A stretch of 64,000 bases of DNA. It comes from Agarivorans gilvus. GTDB lineage: Bacteria > Pseudomonadota > Gammaproteobacteria > Enterobacterales > Celerinatantimonadaceae. A program made the position numbers and the translations under genes. Every line of letters begins with the position of its first letter. Within the stretch, counting starts at the first letter, position 1. The notes under the pieces were generated by a model. The model was not told the origin of the DNA. It saw only the letters and a program-made list of their open reading frames with translations, and made no database searches. The DNA is taken from positions 444,001 through 508,000 of the forward strand of contig NZ_CP013021.1 of NCBI RefSeq assembly GCF_001420915.1. The letters run 5' to 3'. Below, one piece after another: positions 35,431 through 44,869 of this stretch.

Positions 35431-37761
35431 ATGCAATTTATCAAATTTTTAGGCTTTGATGCTGTTAAATGGCTTCTGCTATTAACAGTCTTTGTAGTAC
35501 CTCCAGCCTTAGCTAGCGTAGATAAGCAACCGCAACTCCGACCCGGCACGGTGCTTTATAAAATCAATAAGAATGCTCAAGCGGACGAGCTTAAAGGATT
35601 GAACGCGCTGCTTAAAAGCCAAGGACTGATTAAACAAAAAATATTAAATGGCAGCCAAATCACTATCGCTACCTTCCAAGATCATGGGCGTGAAACAGCG
35701 ATTGCTAAGATACTCAAGCACAGTGGCTATGTGGAATTTGCCGAGCCTGATTACGCCTTACCGCCCAGCTTGCAAGCTAATGATCCAGATTTTGCGCTGC
35801 AATGGCACCATAACAATGCCAAAACCGCCCTAGCTTGGGATGTGGCCACCGGTAGTAACGCAGTATTAGTAGCGGTGTGTGATACTGGATTCGACGTTAA
35901 CCACCCAGATCTTGCTGCCAACCTGCGAACCGATTTGGCCTTCAATGCTCAAGATGGCTCTAACTATATTCATGATGCCAACGGTCATGGCAGCGGTACA
36001 GCGGGTACCCTGGGTGCGGTGGGCAATAACGCTACTGGTGTGGCCGGAGTCAATTGGCATGTAGACATTATTCCAGTTCGCATCGCTATTAGTGATAGCA
36101 ACAGCTCTGCTTACATCTCTACTATGGCGACTTGTATTGAATACGCCGCGGATAATGGGGCGCGTGTGGTCAACCTCAGTTACGGCGGTATTCAATATTC
36201 CTCCATTGACGCAGCGGCGCAGTATTTACGCGCACGAAACGGTTTATTGTTTATGTCTGCCGGCAACGATGGTCGCGAGTTTAGCACTTATCCAGACTAC
36301 ATCAGTTTTGTCGGTGTGGCAGCTACAGATAAAAACGACAACCGTGCTAGCTTCTCAAACTGGGGCACATACGTTGATATTACCGCGCCAGGGGTAAGCA
36401 TTCGTACCACCTATAAAAACGGCCAATATGTTTACTACAGCGGCACTTCGTTCTCATCGCCACTGGTAGCGGGTGTGGCGGCGCTAATGGTAGCGGCTAA
36501 CCCCGCGATTACAGTCAGTGAGCTTGAAAATGGATTGTTTTCCACCGCGACGGATATTGGCACAGCTGGCGATGACAACGTTTATGGGCATGGCTTGGTA
36601 AATGCTCAAGCCGCGGTAAATTACGCCTTAAATCTGGGCAATAGCGTCGCACCAGTCGCCACTATTGATGTAGCTAATAACTCAGTACCTTATGGCACTG
36701 CGATAGAATTAAGCGCCCTATCGTCTTATGATGAAGATGGCAGCATCGTGTCTTACCAGTGGAACTTGGGTGATGGCACCAGCTCAAATCAAGTAGAGCT
36801 CAGCCACCTCTATGCGGCGGCGGGTACTTACCAAGTGAGTTTAACGGTCACCGATAATGATGGCCTAAGTGGCAGTGCTACACAATTGGTTCAAGTCACT
36901 AACAACCTACCTGTTGCCGTTATCAATGACTTAGCCGCGAGTTACCCTATCAACCAAAGCATTGCTTTTAACGCTTCGGCCTCTAGCGATAGTGATGGTT
37001 ACATTAGCCTCTATGAATGGGATTTTGGCAACGGAGCAACAGCCACAGGAGAAACGGTGGATTATGCCTACGCTTCAGCAGGAGATTACATTGTTACGCT
37101 TACTCTAACCGACAATGCGGGTGGCATGAATAGCGCTACGGTGAGTATTCAAATTACCGATCCTAATGTACTTAACGCGCCCAGTAGTTTAAGCGCTTCA
37201 GTTGAAGCGGCGATTGTCACTTTGAACTGGTTAGATAACAGCAGCACTGAAGACCACTTTATTATTGAAAGAGGCGTGAAATACCGAGGCAAACTACGCT
37301 TTGAGCAAATAGCCACCTTGAGTGCAGACTCCACCACTTTCCAAGATGCGGTGCCAGACAGTGGTGAATATAGCTATCGGGTTAAAGCGGTCAATAGCTA
37401 CGATGAAGCGTATTCAGACACCATTAAGGTCACGGTGGATACCGGTGGTGCTGTGCCTCCCGAGCCAGAGCCAGGAGCAATGTCTGCACCTAGTAAGCTA
37501 AGCGCTGTACAAACTGGTGCGCTGGTTGAGCTTAACTGGCAGGATAATTCTTCCGACGAGTTGGGCTTTTATATTGAACGCGGTGAAAAAACCAAAGGGC
37601 AAATCCAGTTTTCTCGTATTGCGGTGGTCGTTGCGGGGATCTCGTCATTTGCCGATGATGTCAGTTCACTCGCCTCTGGCAACTATGCCTACCGCGTACA
37701 GGCCTATCAAGATGGAGAAGTCTCGGATTTCAGCAATGTGGTAGAGCTGCGTATTAAGTAG
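35431..37761 (+). CDS. Subtilisin-like (S8) secreted protease with PKD and FN3-like domains
   Basis: 776 residues; GGAGGT precedes the ATG. Signal peptide (about 1-29), inhibitor-like propeptide (about 30-110), then the S8 catalytic domain with Asp151 (VCDTGFDVNHPDL), His186 (NGHGSGTAG) and Ser340 (SGTSFSSPLVAG). After it come two PKD domains (about 405-490 and 495-580, e.g. YQWNLGDGTSSNQVELSHLYAAAGTY) and two fibronectin III-like repeats (about 584-675 and 688-776). The add-on domains usually bind insoluble protein or polysaccharide. Exported, probably surface-associated or secreted. Stands alone. Confidence 0.92.
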   Translation: MQFIKFLGFDAVKWLLLLTVFVVPPALASVDKQPQLRPGTVLYKINKNAQADELKGLNALLKSQGLIKQKILNGSQITIATFQDHGRETAIAKILKHSGYVEFAEPDYALPPSLQANDPDFALQWHHNNAKTALAWDVATGSNAVLVAVCDTGFDVNHPDLAANLRTDLAFNAQDGSNYIHDANGHGSGTAGTLGAVGNNATGVAGVNWHVDIIPVRIAISDSNSSAYISTMATCIEYAADNGARVVNLSYGGIQYSSIDAAAQYLRARNGLLFMSAGNDGREFSTYPDYISFVGVAATDKNDNRASFSNWGTYVDITAPGVSIRTTYKNGQYVYYSGTSFSSPLVAGVAALMVAANPAITVSELENGLFSTATDIGTAGDDNVYGHGLVNAQAAVNYALNLGNSVAPVATIDVANNSVPYGTAIELSALSSYDEDGSIVSYQWNLGDGTSSNQVELSHLYAAAGTYQVSLTVTDNDGLSGSATQLVQVTNNLPVAVINDLAASYPINQSIAFNASASSDSDGYISLYEWDFGNGATATGETVDYAYASAGDYIVTLTLTDNAGGMNSATVSIQITDPNVLNAPSSLSASVEAAIVTLNWLDNSSTEDHFIIERGVKYRGKLRFEQIATLSADSTTFQDAVPDSGEYSYRVKAVNSYDEAYSDTIKVTVDTGGAVPPEPEPGAMSAPSKLSAVQTGALVELNWQDNSSDELGFYIERGEKTKGQIQFSRIAVVVAGISSFADDVSSLASGNYAYRVQAYQDGEVSDFSNVVELRIK

Positions 37762-37783
37762 CGAAGCTAGCTTCAGCCTATTG

Positions 37784-37814
37784 ATAAGGCCGCCGGGGTA
37801 GCCGGTGGCCTTAT
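37784..37814 (+). terminator. Hairpin after the S8 protease gene
   Basis: A 13-bp stem with one G-U pair (ATAAGGCC... with ...GGCCTTAT), loop GGTAG, 22 bp after the stop. It lacks a proper T run, so it is a probable but imperfect terminator. Confidence 0.55.
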
Positions 37815-38018
37815 TAGCCCTGAGTATATGCAGCCTTTAGCTATCTGATTCACGGCTATAGTTGGCCGCACACCAGGCTTGCAAATTCTGCTTTTAAGCT
37901 GCGTTAGCTTAGAAGAAGCCACAGATCGCACGGCCAATTATTCTATAACGCCTATTAACACCTCATTAAACAATCGCCTATACCTATCATAAGCATAGAA
38001 ACAGTCGCTTTTACTAAA

Positions 38019-38033
38019 TGATAATAATTATCA
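38019..38033 (+). promoter_or_regulatory. Fur box upstream of the DUF2061 gene
   Basis: TGATAAT-A-ATTATCA, a perfect 7-1-7 inverted repeat identical to the core Fur consensus, 46 bp before the start codon. It overlaps the likely promoter (TTTACT-like and AATACT-like hexamers). The rest of the 317-bp gap from 37762 holds only the protease terminator. Confidence 0.8.
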
Positions 38034-38078
38034 ATACTAAGACTGTAGTAACAAATACAGTTTAAAGAGGACACAACG

Positions 38079-38465
38079 ATGATTAAAACAATAACTTTTG
38101 CCGCAATTCATTTCACTATCGCGACCTTGGTGGCATTTATCTTAACCGGCGATTTTTTGTTAGGTAGCTTGATCGCCATGATTGAGCCCACCATCAATAC
38201 CGGTGCATTTTATGTTCATGAGAAAATTTGGCAAAAAGTGCCTCAGTTAAAGCGTCATGAAGCCATGACCCAAGTAAAAACCGCGAGTTTCGCCGTTATA
38301 CACTTTAATGTGGCCTTCAGCGTGACTTACTTGTTAACTGGTGATGCCTTTATCGGTGGCCTAATGGCAACCGTAGAGCCAACAATTAACTCTTTTGCCT
38401 ACTTCTTCCATGAAAAAGTGTGGTTAGCCAAAATGCGGACTCAAAACCACGTAGTTTGTGCTTAA
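38079..38465 (+). CDS. DUF2061 membrane protein, two tandem repeats, probably Fur-regulated
   Basis: 128 residues made of two homologous halves of about 60: KTITFAAIHFTIATLVAFILTGD...EPTINTGAFYVHEKIW and KTASFAVIHFNVAFSVTYLLTGD...EPTINSFAYFFHEKVW. Each half is two hydrophobic segments plus a His-Glu-Lys motif, the DUF2061 pattern; single-repeat versions are usual, so this is a duplicated form. Histidines in the membrane suggest metal handling. The Fur box immediately upstream supports an iron link. AAGAGG provides the ribosome site. Confidence 0.85.
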   Translation: MIKTITFAAIHFTIATLVAFILTGDFLLGSLIAMIEPTINTGAFYVHEKIWQKVPQLKRHEAMTQVKTASFAVIHFNVAFSVTYLLTGDAFIGGLMATVEPTINSFAYFFHEKVWLAKMRTQNHVVCA

Positions 38466-38488
38466 ATCGTTTGTTGTGTTTCCTCTAC

Positions 38489-38518
38489 TAAAGCCTCTGC
38501 AAAGAGGCTTTATCTTTT
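38489..38518 (+). terminator. Intrinsic terminator after the DUF2061 gene
   Basis: TAAAGCCTCT (38489-38498) pairs with AGAGGCTTTA (38503-38512), loop GCAA, followed by TCTTTT. Confidence 0.85.
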
Positions 38519-38584
38519 CTCGGCGACTTGCTGCTTAGTTAGATCTAAACTCATTCCCTAGCCCGTGTATCTCTTTGCCTCATA

Positions 38585-39079
38585 TTATCCGCCTAAGCAT
38601 TGTTGGATGTTTGCGCCTTCTGCTTCGCTTGGCGCTTCAAAATAGCTGGATACATGGTGAAACATGGTTTCAGTATCAAATTGGGCTCGCTCAGGCTGCT
38701 CAATACGACGTTGCGCGAGCTGCGCTAAGCATTGCCGATCACTCAGATTTAAGTAAATAAGTTGATGCTCACAACCGAGCTCCGCGCATAGTGTTAAAAA
38801 CCAGCTACGTTGTTGGCGAGTATTAGCCGGGAAATCCATTACCACAGCGCAGCCAGTCGCTAATAGCTGTTGTACATGTTGTTTAATAAAGGGCTTTATT
38901 TGCCGAGATAAGTTGATGTAGTCGTCAAAGCTGTTGATTTGCTGAGGGTAATGCGCCGCTAACCACTCATCTTCAGATATGAGAATCGCCTGCTGTTGCT
39001 TGGCGAGTGCTTTAGAGCGGGTCGACTTTCCCGCGCCCATTTTACCGCAGAAGAAAAATAATTTGCCTAGTTGTGCCAT
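38585..39079 (-). CDS. P-loop kinase-like ATP-binding protein (AAA_33 / zeta-like)
   Basis: 164 residues. Walker A GKMGAGKST is at about 12-20 and MDFPANTRQQR in the middle resembles the lid/substrate region of small-molecule kinases of the AAA_33 or zeta-toxin-like group. It probably phosphorylates a small molecule or nucleotide; the substrate is unknown. Antitoxin-like neighbours are absent, so a housekeeping kinase is more likely than a toxin. Monocistronic. Confidence 0.7.
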   Translation of the reverse strand: MAQLGKLFFFCGKMGAGKSTRSKALAKQQQAILISEDEWLAAHYPQQINSFDDYINLSRQIKPFIKQHVQQLLATGCAVVMDFPANTRQQRSWFLTLCAELGCEHQLIYLNLSDRQCLAQLAQRRIEQPERAQFDTETMFHHVSSYFEAPSEAEGANIQQCLGG

Positions 39080-39346
39080 ACGCTGTGTTGTCTCTTTTTT
39101 GCCCTTAAGTAGGCAGTCTACAAAACTTAAAGAGTTAGGCTAAGTAATATTTAGCTGATTGAACAAATTCGAACTGTGGCGGCGGGTGTTTGTTTAGCCC
39201 AGTTGTTCACGCCGTTATATTGGCAGCTATAAGCCAGAGTTGTTAGTGCTACGAGATTCATCTAAGTCTCGGTTTATCTAACTAAAGCAAGCTTGCTCAG
39301 CATATCAGCCTAGGTGAACAGCAGTGCCGACTTATCTATATCGAAG

Positions 39347-40426
39347 CTAAGATAAGGCCACCGATTTAATCGAGCACCACACCGACATACCCAGTTTTAG
39401 CCCTAAATCATTCAGTGATTTTCGAGTGATGTTGGCTAACAGGTGGGCTCCATTGCTTAATTCTAATACCAGCAATTCGTGACCATTGGCTTGGTCGGGC
39501 GAGCGTTGCTCTACAATCACTGCGGGCAAGCGATTGATTACCGAGGTATCTTGCGGCTGGTTGAGGCTAATTGATACGTCTGAAGCTAATACCCTACAGC
39601 GATAACGCTCACCTATCTTGCCTATGTGTCGGGGGGCCAAAATGTTTAAGCCGTTCATATCTAGTTGGGTAATGTCGTAGTCTAAGTAGGCTTGTACTTT
39701 GGTATCGAAAATACTGCCTAGCTCGCTATCAAATACCGATTCTAAGCGAGGGTCAGACATCACTTTAGGTGCCGCGTCACTCACCACCACCGAGCCCTTG
39801 TCAAATACCACGATGTGATCGGCTAAGCGCGCGAGCTCTTGCACCGAGTGCGTCACATACACAATGGGTATCGATAGTTGGTTACGTAGCCGTTCTAAAT
39901 AAGGAAGAATTTCTTGTTTGCGCTTAACATCCAGCGCCGATAACGGTTCATCCATCAGTAATAAACGAGGAGAGGTTAACAAGGCACGGGCAATTGCGAC
40001 TCGTTGTTTTTCACCACCCGATAATTGGTGAGGAGCACGATTTAATAGATGCTCTATACCCAACAAGGCGGTCATCGCTTCGAAGCTAATTTTTCGCTGT
40101 GACTCTGCGACCCGTTTCAGGCCAAACAGGAGGTTATCTTTCACCGACAAATGAGAAAACAAGCCAGCTTCTTGAAACACATAACCCAATGGTCGCTGAT
40201 GTGTTGGCAAAAACTGTTGTTTGCTGGAGTCTTGCCATACCTGGTCGCCAATGGAGAAATACGAATGCTCAAACTGCTCTAGTCCTGCCATGGCACGCAA
40301 ACAGGTGGTTTTGCCCGAACCAGATGGACCAAACAATACGCTAATGCCTTTATCGGGCAAGAGTAAATCAACGTCAAGAACAAAGCCTTGGCGTCTAATA
40401 CAAAATTTTGCGTAAATCTCGCTCAC
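39347..40426 (-). CDS. modC: Molybdate ABC transporter ATP-binding protein
   Basis: 359 residues. Walker A GPSGSGKTT, signature LSGGEKQRVAIAR, Walker B LLLMDEPLSALD, then a C-terminal TOBE/MOP-like domain (about 290-355, SISLNQPQDTSVINRLPAVIVEQR) that binds oxyanions. It energises molybdate uptake with ModB. Last gene of modABC, 9 bp after modB. The 267-bp gap on its 3' side shows no convincing terminator. Confidence 0.94.
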   Translation of the reverse strand: MSEIYAKFCIRRQGFVLDVDLLLPDKGISVLFGPSGSGKTTCLRAMAGLEQFEHSYFSIGDQVWQDSSKQQFLPTHQRPLGYVFQEAGLFSHLSVKDNLLFGLKRVAESQRKISFEAMTALLGIEHLLNRAPHQLSGGEKQRVAIARALLTSPRLLLMDEPLSALDVKRKQEILPYLERLRNQLSIPIVYVTHSVQELARLADHIVVFDKGSVVVSDAAPKVMSDPRLESVFDSELGSIFDTKVQAYLDYDITQLDMNGLNILAPRHIGKIGERYRCRVLASDVSISLNQPQDTSVINRLPAVIVEQRSPDQANGHELLVLELSNGAHLLANITRKSLNDLGLKLGMSVWCSIKSVALS

Positions 40427-40435
40427 AGCTTGTCC

Positions 40436-41107
40436 TTAACTAAAACGAAGTCGATAACGGTTGTTCACCCAATGCATCAACAATAAAGAAGCAAAAGAAA
40501 ACAGCATTAAGCCGCCGGCCAACAGGTGCGCCTTGCCGTATTCCAAAGCTTCAACATAGTTGTAGATCTCCACCGACATTACTCTGGTTTTGCCCGGAAT
40601 ATTACCACCAATCATCAATACTACGCCGAACTCTCCCAAGGTATGACAAAAACCCATAATGGACGCAGAAAAAATCCCCGGCCAAGCTAATGGCAAGGTA
40701 ACGTGAAAAAAGGTATCGCTTGGGCTGGCTCGCAAAGTGGCCGCCACTTCGGCGGGTTGAGAACCAATGGCTTCAAAGGCATTTTTTAAGGGTTGAATAA
40801 CGAAAGGCAGCGAGTGAATAGTACAAGCCACGGCAATGCCAGCGAACGAGAATGGCAGTTGCGCGATGCCCAATTTATCTAAAGCTTGGCCAAAGGCGCT
40901 ATTGGGACTGAGTAACACCAATAGATAAAAGCCCAGCACGGTAGGCGGTAATACCATGGGCAAGGTACATACGGCCTCCACCACGCCTTTAAAACGGCTT
41001 TGGCTGTGACTTAGCCACCAACTAATTGGAATGCCTATCACCAGTAGTGCGGCGGTAACGATAAACGCCAGCTTGAGCGTTGTTGCAACCACTAACCAAT
41101 CGACCAT
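40436..41107 (-). CDS. modB: Molybdate ABC transporter permease
   Basis: 223 residues, about five membrane helices, with the CysTW/ModB-type coupling loop EVAATLRASPSDTFFHVTLPLAWPGI and LGEFGVVLMIGGNIPGKT. Inner-membrane pore for molybdate (or tungstate). It lies between modA (22 bp) and modC (9 bp). Confidence 0.94.
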   Translation of the reverse strand: MVDWLVVATTLKLAFIVTAALLVIGIPISWWLSHSQSRFKGVVEAVCTLPMVLPPTVLGFYLLVLLSPNSAFGQALDKLGIAQLPFSFAGIAVACTIHSLPFVIQPLKNAFEAIGSQPAEVAATLRASPSDTFFHVTLPLAWPGIFSASIMGFCHTLGEFGVVLMIGGNIPGKTRVMSVEIYNYVEALEYGKAHLLAGGLMLFSFASLLLMHWVNNRYRLRFS

Positions 41108-41129
41108 ATTACCGTCCTAGCCTTTAAAC

Positions 41130-41864
41130 TTACTGATATCCATAGCTTTTTATAATCGCTTGGGCGCGCTCAGTTTTCAAATAATTTATAAAGGCATTTA
41201 TTACCGGGTTATTTTGCCCCTTTCGTAAAATCACCGCATCTTGCAAAATGGGCTGATAATAATCTATGGGAACTTGCCACACCGAGCCCTCACGATATTG
41301 ACCTTGCTTAAAGACTTGGGACTTAGCCACAAAACCTAATTCGGCGTTGCCACTAGCAATAAACTGATAGGTAGGATTTAGCCCATTACCCAACACCAAT
41401 TTGGCTTGAACTGCCTGCCATAACGCCATCTTGCTTAAGCTTTGCTGGGCCGCGAGCCCATAAGGGGCCAACTTAGGGTCGGCTATAGCTAAGTGAGTAA
41501 AGTCTTGCTGGGTAAGAAGGCTGACAAGATCAAGCCCCGGACTTGTTGACCAAAGCACTAAGCAGCCCTGTGCGTATGTAAAACTGCTAGAACCCAAGCC
41601 CTTCTCTATTAGTGTTTGTGGGCGCAAGGTATCTGCAGCGAAAAACAAATCAAATGGTGCGCCATTAACAATTTGCGCGTAAAGCTGACCGGTAGAGCCC
41701 GTGCTTAACTGTAAGGCATGCTCGGTTTGTTGACTAAAATCGGCATTTAAGGCCTTCATTGGCCCATAAAAATTGTTGGCAACGGCGACAATCGCGCTAG
41801 CTGCATACAGCGGCTTGAACCAGAAACAAAGCACAATCAAGCTAATTCGCCATAACCTAAGCAT
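41130..41864 (-). CDS. modA: Molybdate-binding periplasmic protein
   Basis: 244 residues from ATG 41864 (MLRLWRISLIVLCFWF...), chosen because AAGGA lies 5-6 bases upstream; the frame could also start at 41870 or 41906. After the signal peptide: VAVANNFYGPMKALNADF and LSTGSTGQLYAQIVNGAPFDLFFAAD, the ModA ligand-binding stretches (Ser and Thr around the oxyanion). The first gene of the molybdate operon; the imported metal serves molybdoenzymes. An unexplained inverted repeat lies 45 bp upstream. Confidence 0.92.
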   Translation of the reverse strand: MLRLWRISLIVLCFWFKPLYAASAIVAVANNFYGPMKALNADFSQQTEHALQLSTGSTGQLYAQIVNGAPFDLFFAADTLRPQTLIEKGLGSSSFTYAQGCLVLWSTSPGLDLVSLLTQQDFTHLAIADPKLAPYGLAAQQSLSKMALWQAVQAKLVLGNGLNPTYQFIASGNAELGFVAKSQVFKQGQYREGSVWQVPIDYYQPILQDAVILRKGQNNPVINAFINYLKTERAQAIIKSYGYQ

Positions 41865-41908
41865 ATACATCCTTATACAAGACAAGCAAAAGTGTAGTTT
41901 TAACACCT

Positions 41909-41937
41909 AGATTGGCGCAAAAATTTCATGCCAATCT
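41909..41937. promoter_or_regulatory. Inverted repeat upstream of modA (candidate operator)
   Basis: AGATTGGC (41909-41916) and GCCAATCT (41930-41937), perfect 8-bp arms separated by 13 bp, about 45-73 bp before the modA start codon. It does not match the E. coli ModE box, and no regulator gene is adjacent. It may bind a dimeric regulator or form part of the leader. Confidence 0.4.
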
Positions 41938-42033
41938 TAGCATCATCCGATATCTGGGTTCACGGTTAATCGTTCTCGCAAATGATGTCTTCTTCTGGCT
42001 CAATTAAACACGGGCTTGGGTTTAATCAAGGCC

Positions 42034-43056
42034 TCAACTAGACGAGGCAGATGGTTCGCGTAGCCGACTCTGTTTGCTTTCGCTCATCAAGGCTTTAACC
42101 ACTTGTTCAGCAGGCCGCGGCCGATAGCCCAGCTCGGTTTTAGCCTTATCAATGCAAAGCAGTTCGTCCTTTTTAAAATAGTGGCGAACATTGCCCCTCA
42201 TTAGCAATGGCGGCTGGCCGCTGATGAAGGCCCAACTTTCAAATAATGTCGCCAGCAATAATTGCAATGATTTACCCAGCTTGTTAGGAATTTTAATCAA
42301 AGGATTAATCTGATGGGCTAAGTGGAACAGTTCAGTGGTACTCATAGATTGTTCAGTACCTAGGATATAACGATGCCCCACCCGGCCTTTTTCGGCAGCT
42401 AGAATCATCCCCTTGGCGACGTCTTCAACATCGACAAAATTAATATGGTACTGCGGATCGAAGGGTAAGCTATTACTTAAGATTTTATCGATTAAATTCA
42501 TGGTAGGAGTTAGCTGACGATAAACGTGCCCACCAATCATGGCAGATGGTAATACACTAACCATATCAATATTGAGTTGTTCAGCTAGCCTCCAAGCTAG
42601 CTGCTCGGCAGCGTTTTTTGATTTGAAATACATATTGGGAAAATGGCTTCCCCAAGTACTTTCATCCATCACGGCTTGGTTTGCATCTAAAGCTGCAATC
42701 GAACTGACATATACGACTTTATCGACACCGTATTCTTTAGCTAGCTCGAAAACATTTTTAGTCTGGGTTAAATTAGCCTGAAGAATGTCTCGTTTGGGAT
42801 GTCTAGACCAATGAGAAAACACCGCAGCAACATGAAATAAAATATCTACATCGCGAAAAGCACTGGCTAGAGATTGGCGGTCAAACATATCTGCATAAAC
42901 AATATTGCAATCAAGTCCGATAAACGGCCTTTTATCGTTTATATTCCTCACCGAGCCTTTAACCTTGAAGTGTCCGTGTTTAAGCAACTCCCGTAGCAAG
43001 TTGTTTCCCAAATGTCCATTCGCACCAGTCACCAGAACGTGTAGTTGGCTAGTCAT
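42034..43056 (-). CDS. NAD(P)-dependent epimerase/reductase of the extended SDR family
   Basis: 340 residues from ATG 43056, with AGGAG 5 bases upstream. The N-terminal Rossmann motif is TGANGHLG, and the catalytic Tyr-x3-Lys is YFKSK (about 150). The family covers sugar-nucleotide epimerases, dihydroflavonol reductase-like and 3-beta-HSD-like enzymes; the substrate cannot be told. It follows, 76 bp downstream, a Crp/Fnr-type regulator on the same strand, which may control it. Confidence 0.78.
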   Translation of the reverse strand: MTSQLHVLVTGANGHLGNNLLRELLKHGHFKVKGSVRNINDKRPFIGLDCNIVYADMFDRQSLASAFRDVDILFHVAAVFSHWSRHPKRDILQANLTQTKNVFELAKEYGVDKVVYVSSIAALDANQAVMDESTWGSHFPNMYFKSKNAAEQLAWRLAEQLNIDMVSVLPSAMIGGHVYRQLTPTMNLIDKILSNSLPFDPQYHINFVDVEDVAKGMILAAEKGRVGHRYILGTEQSMSTTELFHLAHQINPLIKIPNKLGKSLQLLLATLFESWAFISGQPPLLMRGNVRHYFKKDELLCIDKAKTELGYRPRPAEQVVKALMSESKQSRLREPSASSS

Positions 43057-43132
43057 AAGCACTCCTATTAATAGTTAGGACTTTAAGCTAACAAACTCGC
43101 GCATAATGGAATTTCACAAATGTTAAAAGCGT

Positions 43133-43711
43133 TTAAATAAGCGCTAATTTTTTTCTTATACGGCTAAGCGAAGGCTGAGTGATGCCTAAAAATGATGCAA
43201 CATGCCCCAACTGAACTCGCGATTCTAGGTTAGGAAAACTAGCTACAAAATGCTGGTAGCGCTGCTCGGCAGATAAATGTAGGTAAAAGCTGGCCTTGTC
43301 TACTTTTTCTGCTAGTAAATATTCTGATATACGTCGTACCAAACTCGACCACTTTGGCAGTTCGCGACTTAGTTGCTGATCAGAGAGTTTGCTAAAGTAA
43401 ACAAATTCCAAATCGCTAAGTGCTTGAAAATAAAATTGGCTTGGGCCTTGTTGTTGATAACTCGTTAAGTCTACGACAAATTGATTTTCTGCATGAAAGC
43501 TCTTAACTATTTCATTACCTTGTTGGTCAAAATAGAAGTCGCCAACCACACCGCGAAGAATGAAATAAATTTTGTTAGAAATGTCGCCCGCCCGCAATAG
43601 GAAGGTTTTTGCAGGTACTCGGCCAAACTTTAAATGAGACTGAATAAGCTGTTGCTCAACATCATTAAGCTGCTCAAATTCTTTTAAATAGGTGATAAAT
43701 GGGCTAGTCAC
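43133..43711 (-). CDS. Crp/Fnr-family transcription regulator
   Basis: 192 residues: a cyclic-nucleotide-binding fold (about 25-120, with RAGDISNKIYFILRGVVGDFY) followed by a short HTH (LGHVASFLGITQPSLSRIRKKL). It lacks FNR-type cysteines and resembles short Crp-like regulators that respond to unknown ligands. It lies upstream of the SDR gene on the same strand. Confidence 0.75.
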   Translation of the reverse strand: MTSPFITYLKEFEQLNDVEQQLIQSHLKFGRVPAKTFLLRAGDISNKIYFILRGVVGDFYFDQQGNEIVKSFHAENQFVVDLTSYQQQGPSQFYFQALSDLEFVYFSKLSDQQLSRELPKWSSLVRRISEYLLAEKVDKASFYLHLSAEQRYQHFVASFPNLESRVQLGHVASFLGITQPSLSRIRKKLALI

Positions 43712-43805
43712 AGTAGTCCTTAAGCGGCTTAGCTCAACCAGAAATGTGCTGATAGATGATGATACTGCCTTATAGCTGAATTTTCGACCACAGCAGGCTC
43801 GAAAT

Positions 43806-44768
43806 TTAACTATCCCTTGAAAAGCGTCGTCGGTATTCTCCGGGGCTTAAGCCTAAGGTGCGTTGAAATAGTTTGCGAAATGCACCGCTATCTTGGTACC
43901 CGACTTGCCAAGCTATGGTGTCGATTGGTAAACGAGTAAATTGTAGTAACTCACAGCCTTTGGTCACTCTGAGTTGCTGGCAGTATTGCGACACGTTCAG
44001 GCCACAGGCCTTATTGAAACGACGCTGAAAGGTGCGCAACTGCAAGCCTGCTAAGGCGGCGAGTTGGGCGACACTAAGTGGCTGAGCAATATGCTCTTGA
44101 AGCCAATGTTGTACCCGCAGTATCGCTTTGTCGCCGTGTTGTAGCTTTGGTGAAAACAAACTGTAATAGCGCTGTTCTTGTCTAGGAGGGTCAAGTAACA
44201 GACTGCGTGAAACATCGAGCATGCAAGCGGGTCCACATAACCTTTCCACCAAACTTAAGCCTAAATCGGTCCATGCCATTACTCCTCCTGCGGTAATGAT
44301 GTCGCCATTATCGACTAATAGTTTGTCGATATCCCATTTCACTTGAGGAAACTGCTTGTTTACTTGTTCACGATATTTCCAATGGGTGGTAGCTGCTCGT
44401 CCATCTAGTAAACCAGATTCGGCCAGCATAAAAACGCCCACGCAAACACTGGCAAGTATTGTTCCCTGAGAGTGAAGTTGAGTTAGAAAGGGGGCGTGCG
44501 CAGCTAGCTGTGGCGGCCCAGCTAAACTGGGAGGTACGATTAATACCGCCAACGTTCTATTGTCAGCTTTCGGCGCTGTATCATATATACGCTGAGCAAT
44601 GGACTCGCTTAACTGCCAATGACTAATTCGTAACTGAGTTTGGCTTGTATTTTGCGGCCGCTCAAGGTAGCGCTGAGCCATACCAAACAGATCGCTTAAG
44701 CCTAATACCGCCGACTGCTGGGCTTGTGGGTAGTTTAAGATCCCTAATTCAATAATGCTGTTTTCCAT
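43806..44768 (-). CDS. GlxA-type AraC-family regulator with DJ-1/PfpI domain
   Basis: 320 residues from ATG 44768. N-terminal DJ-1/PfpI-like amidotransferase-fold domain with the nucleophile-elbow Cys in ILASVCVGVFMLAESGLLDGR, then two AraC HTHs (LSVAQLAALAGLQLRTFQRRF and IDTIAWQVGYQDSGAFRKLFQRTLG). GlxA-type proteins usually regulate an adjacent catabolic operon; here the divergent cysteine-hydrolase gene starts 101 bp away and is the likely target. Confidence 0.85.
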   Translation of the reverse strand: MENSIIELGILNYPQAQQSAVLGLSDLFGMAQRYLERPQNTSQTQLRISHWQLSESIAQRIYDTAPKADNRTLAVLIVPPSLAGPPQLAAHAPFLTQLHSQGTILASVCVGVFMLAESGLLDGRAATTHWKYREQVNKQFPQVKWDIDKLLVDNGDIITAGGVMAWTDLGLSLVERLCGPACMLDVSRSLLLDPPRQEQRYYSLFSPKLQHGDKAILRVQHWLQEHIAQPLSVAQLAALAGLQLRTFQRRFNKACGLNVSQYCQQLRVTKGCELLQFTRLPIDTIAWQVGYQDSGAFRKLFQRTLGLSPGEYRRRFSRDS

Positions 44769-44869
44769 AATTGTCGCTTTTAGCCTGAATAATGTCATTT
44801 ATGCCACCAGACAATTCTGCGCCTTCCGGCAACAATGTCAATCTATCAACACAGACTAAGGACGCCAGC

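Noticed and set aside
38585..39079. Zeta-type toxin of a toxin-antitoxin pair
   Set aside because: The P-loop fold fits, but no adjacent small antitoxin gene is present.
41865..42033. ModE box upstream of modA
   Set aside because: No half-sites resembling the E. coli ModE consensus; only an unrelated inverted repeat is present.
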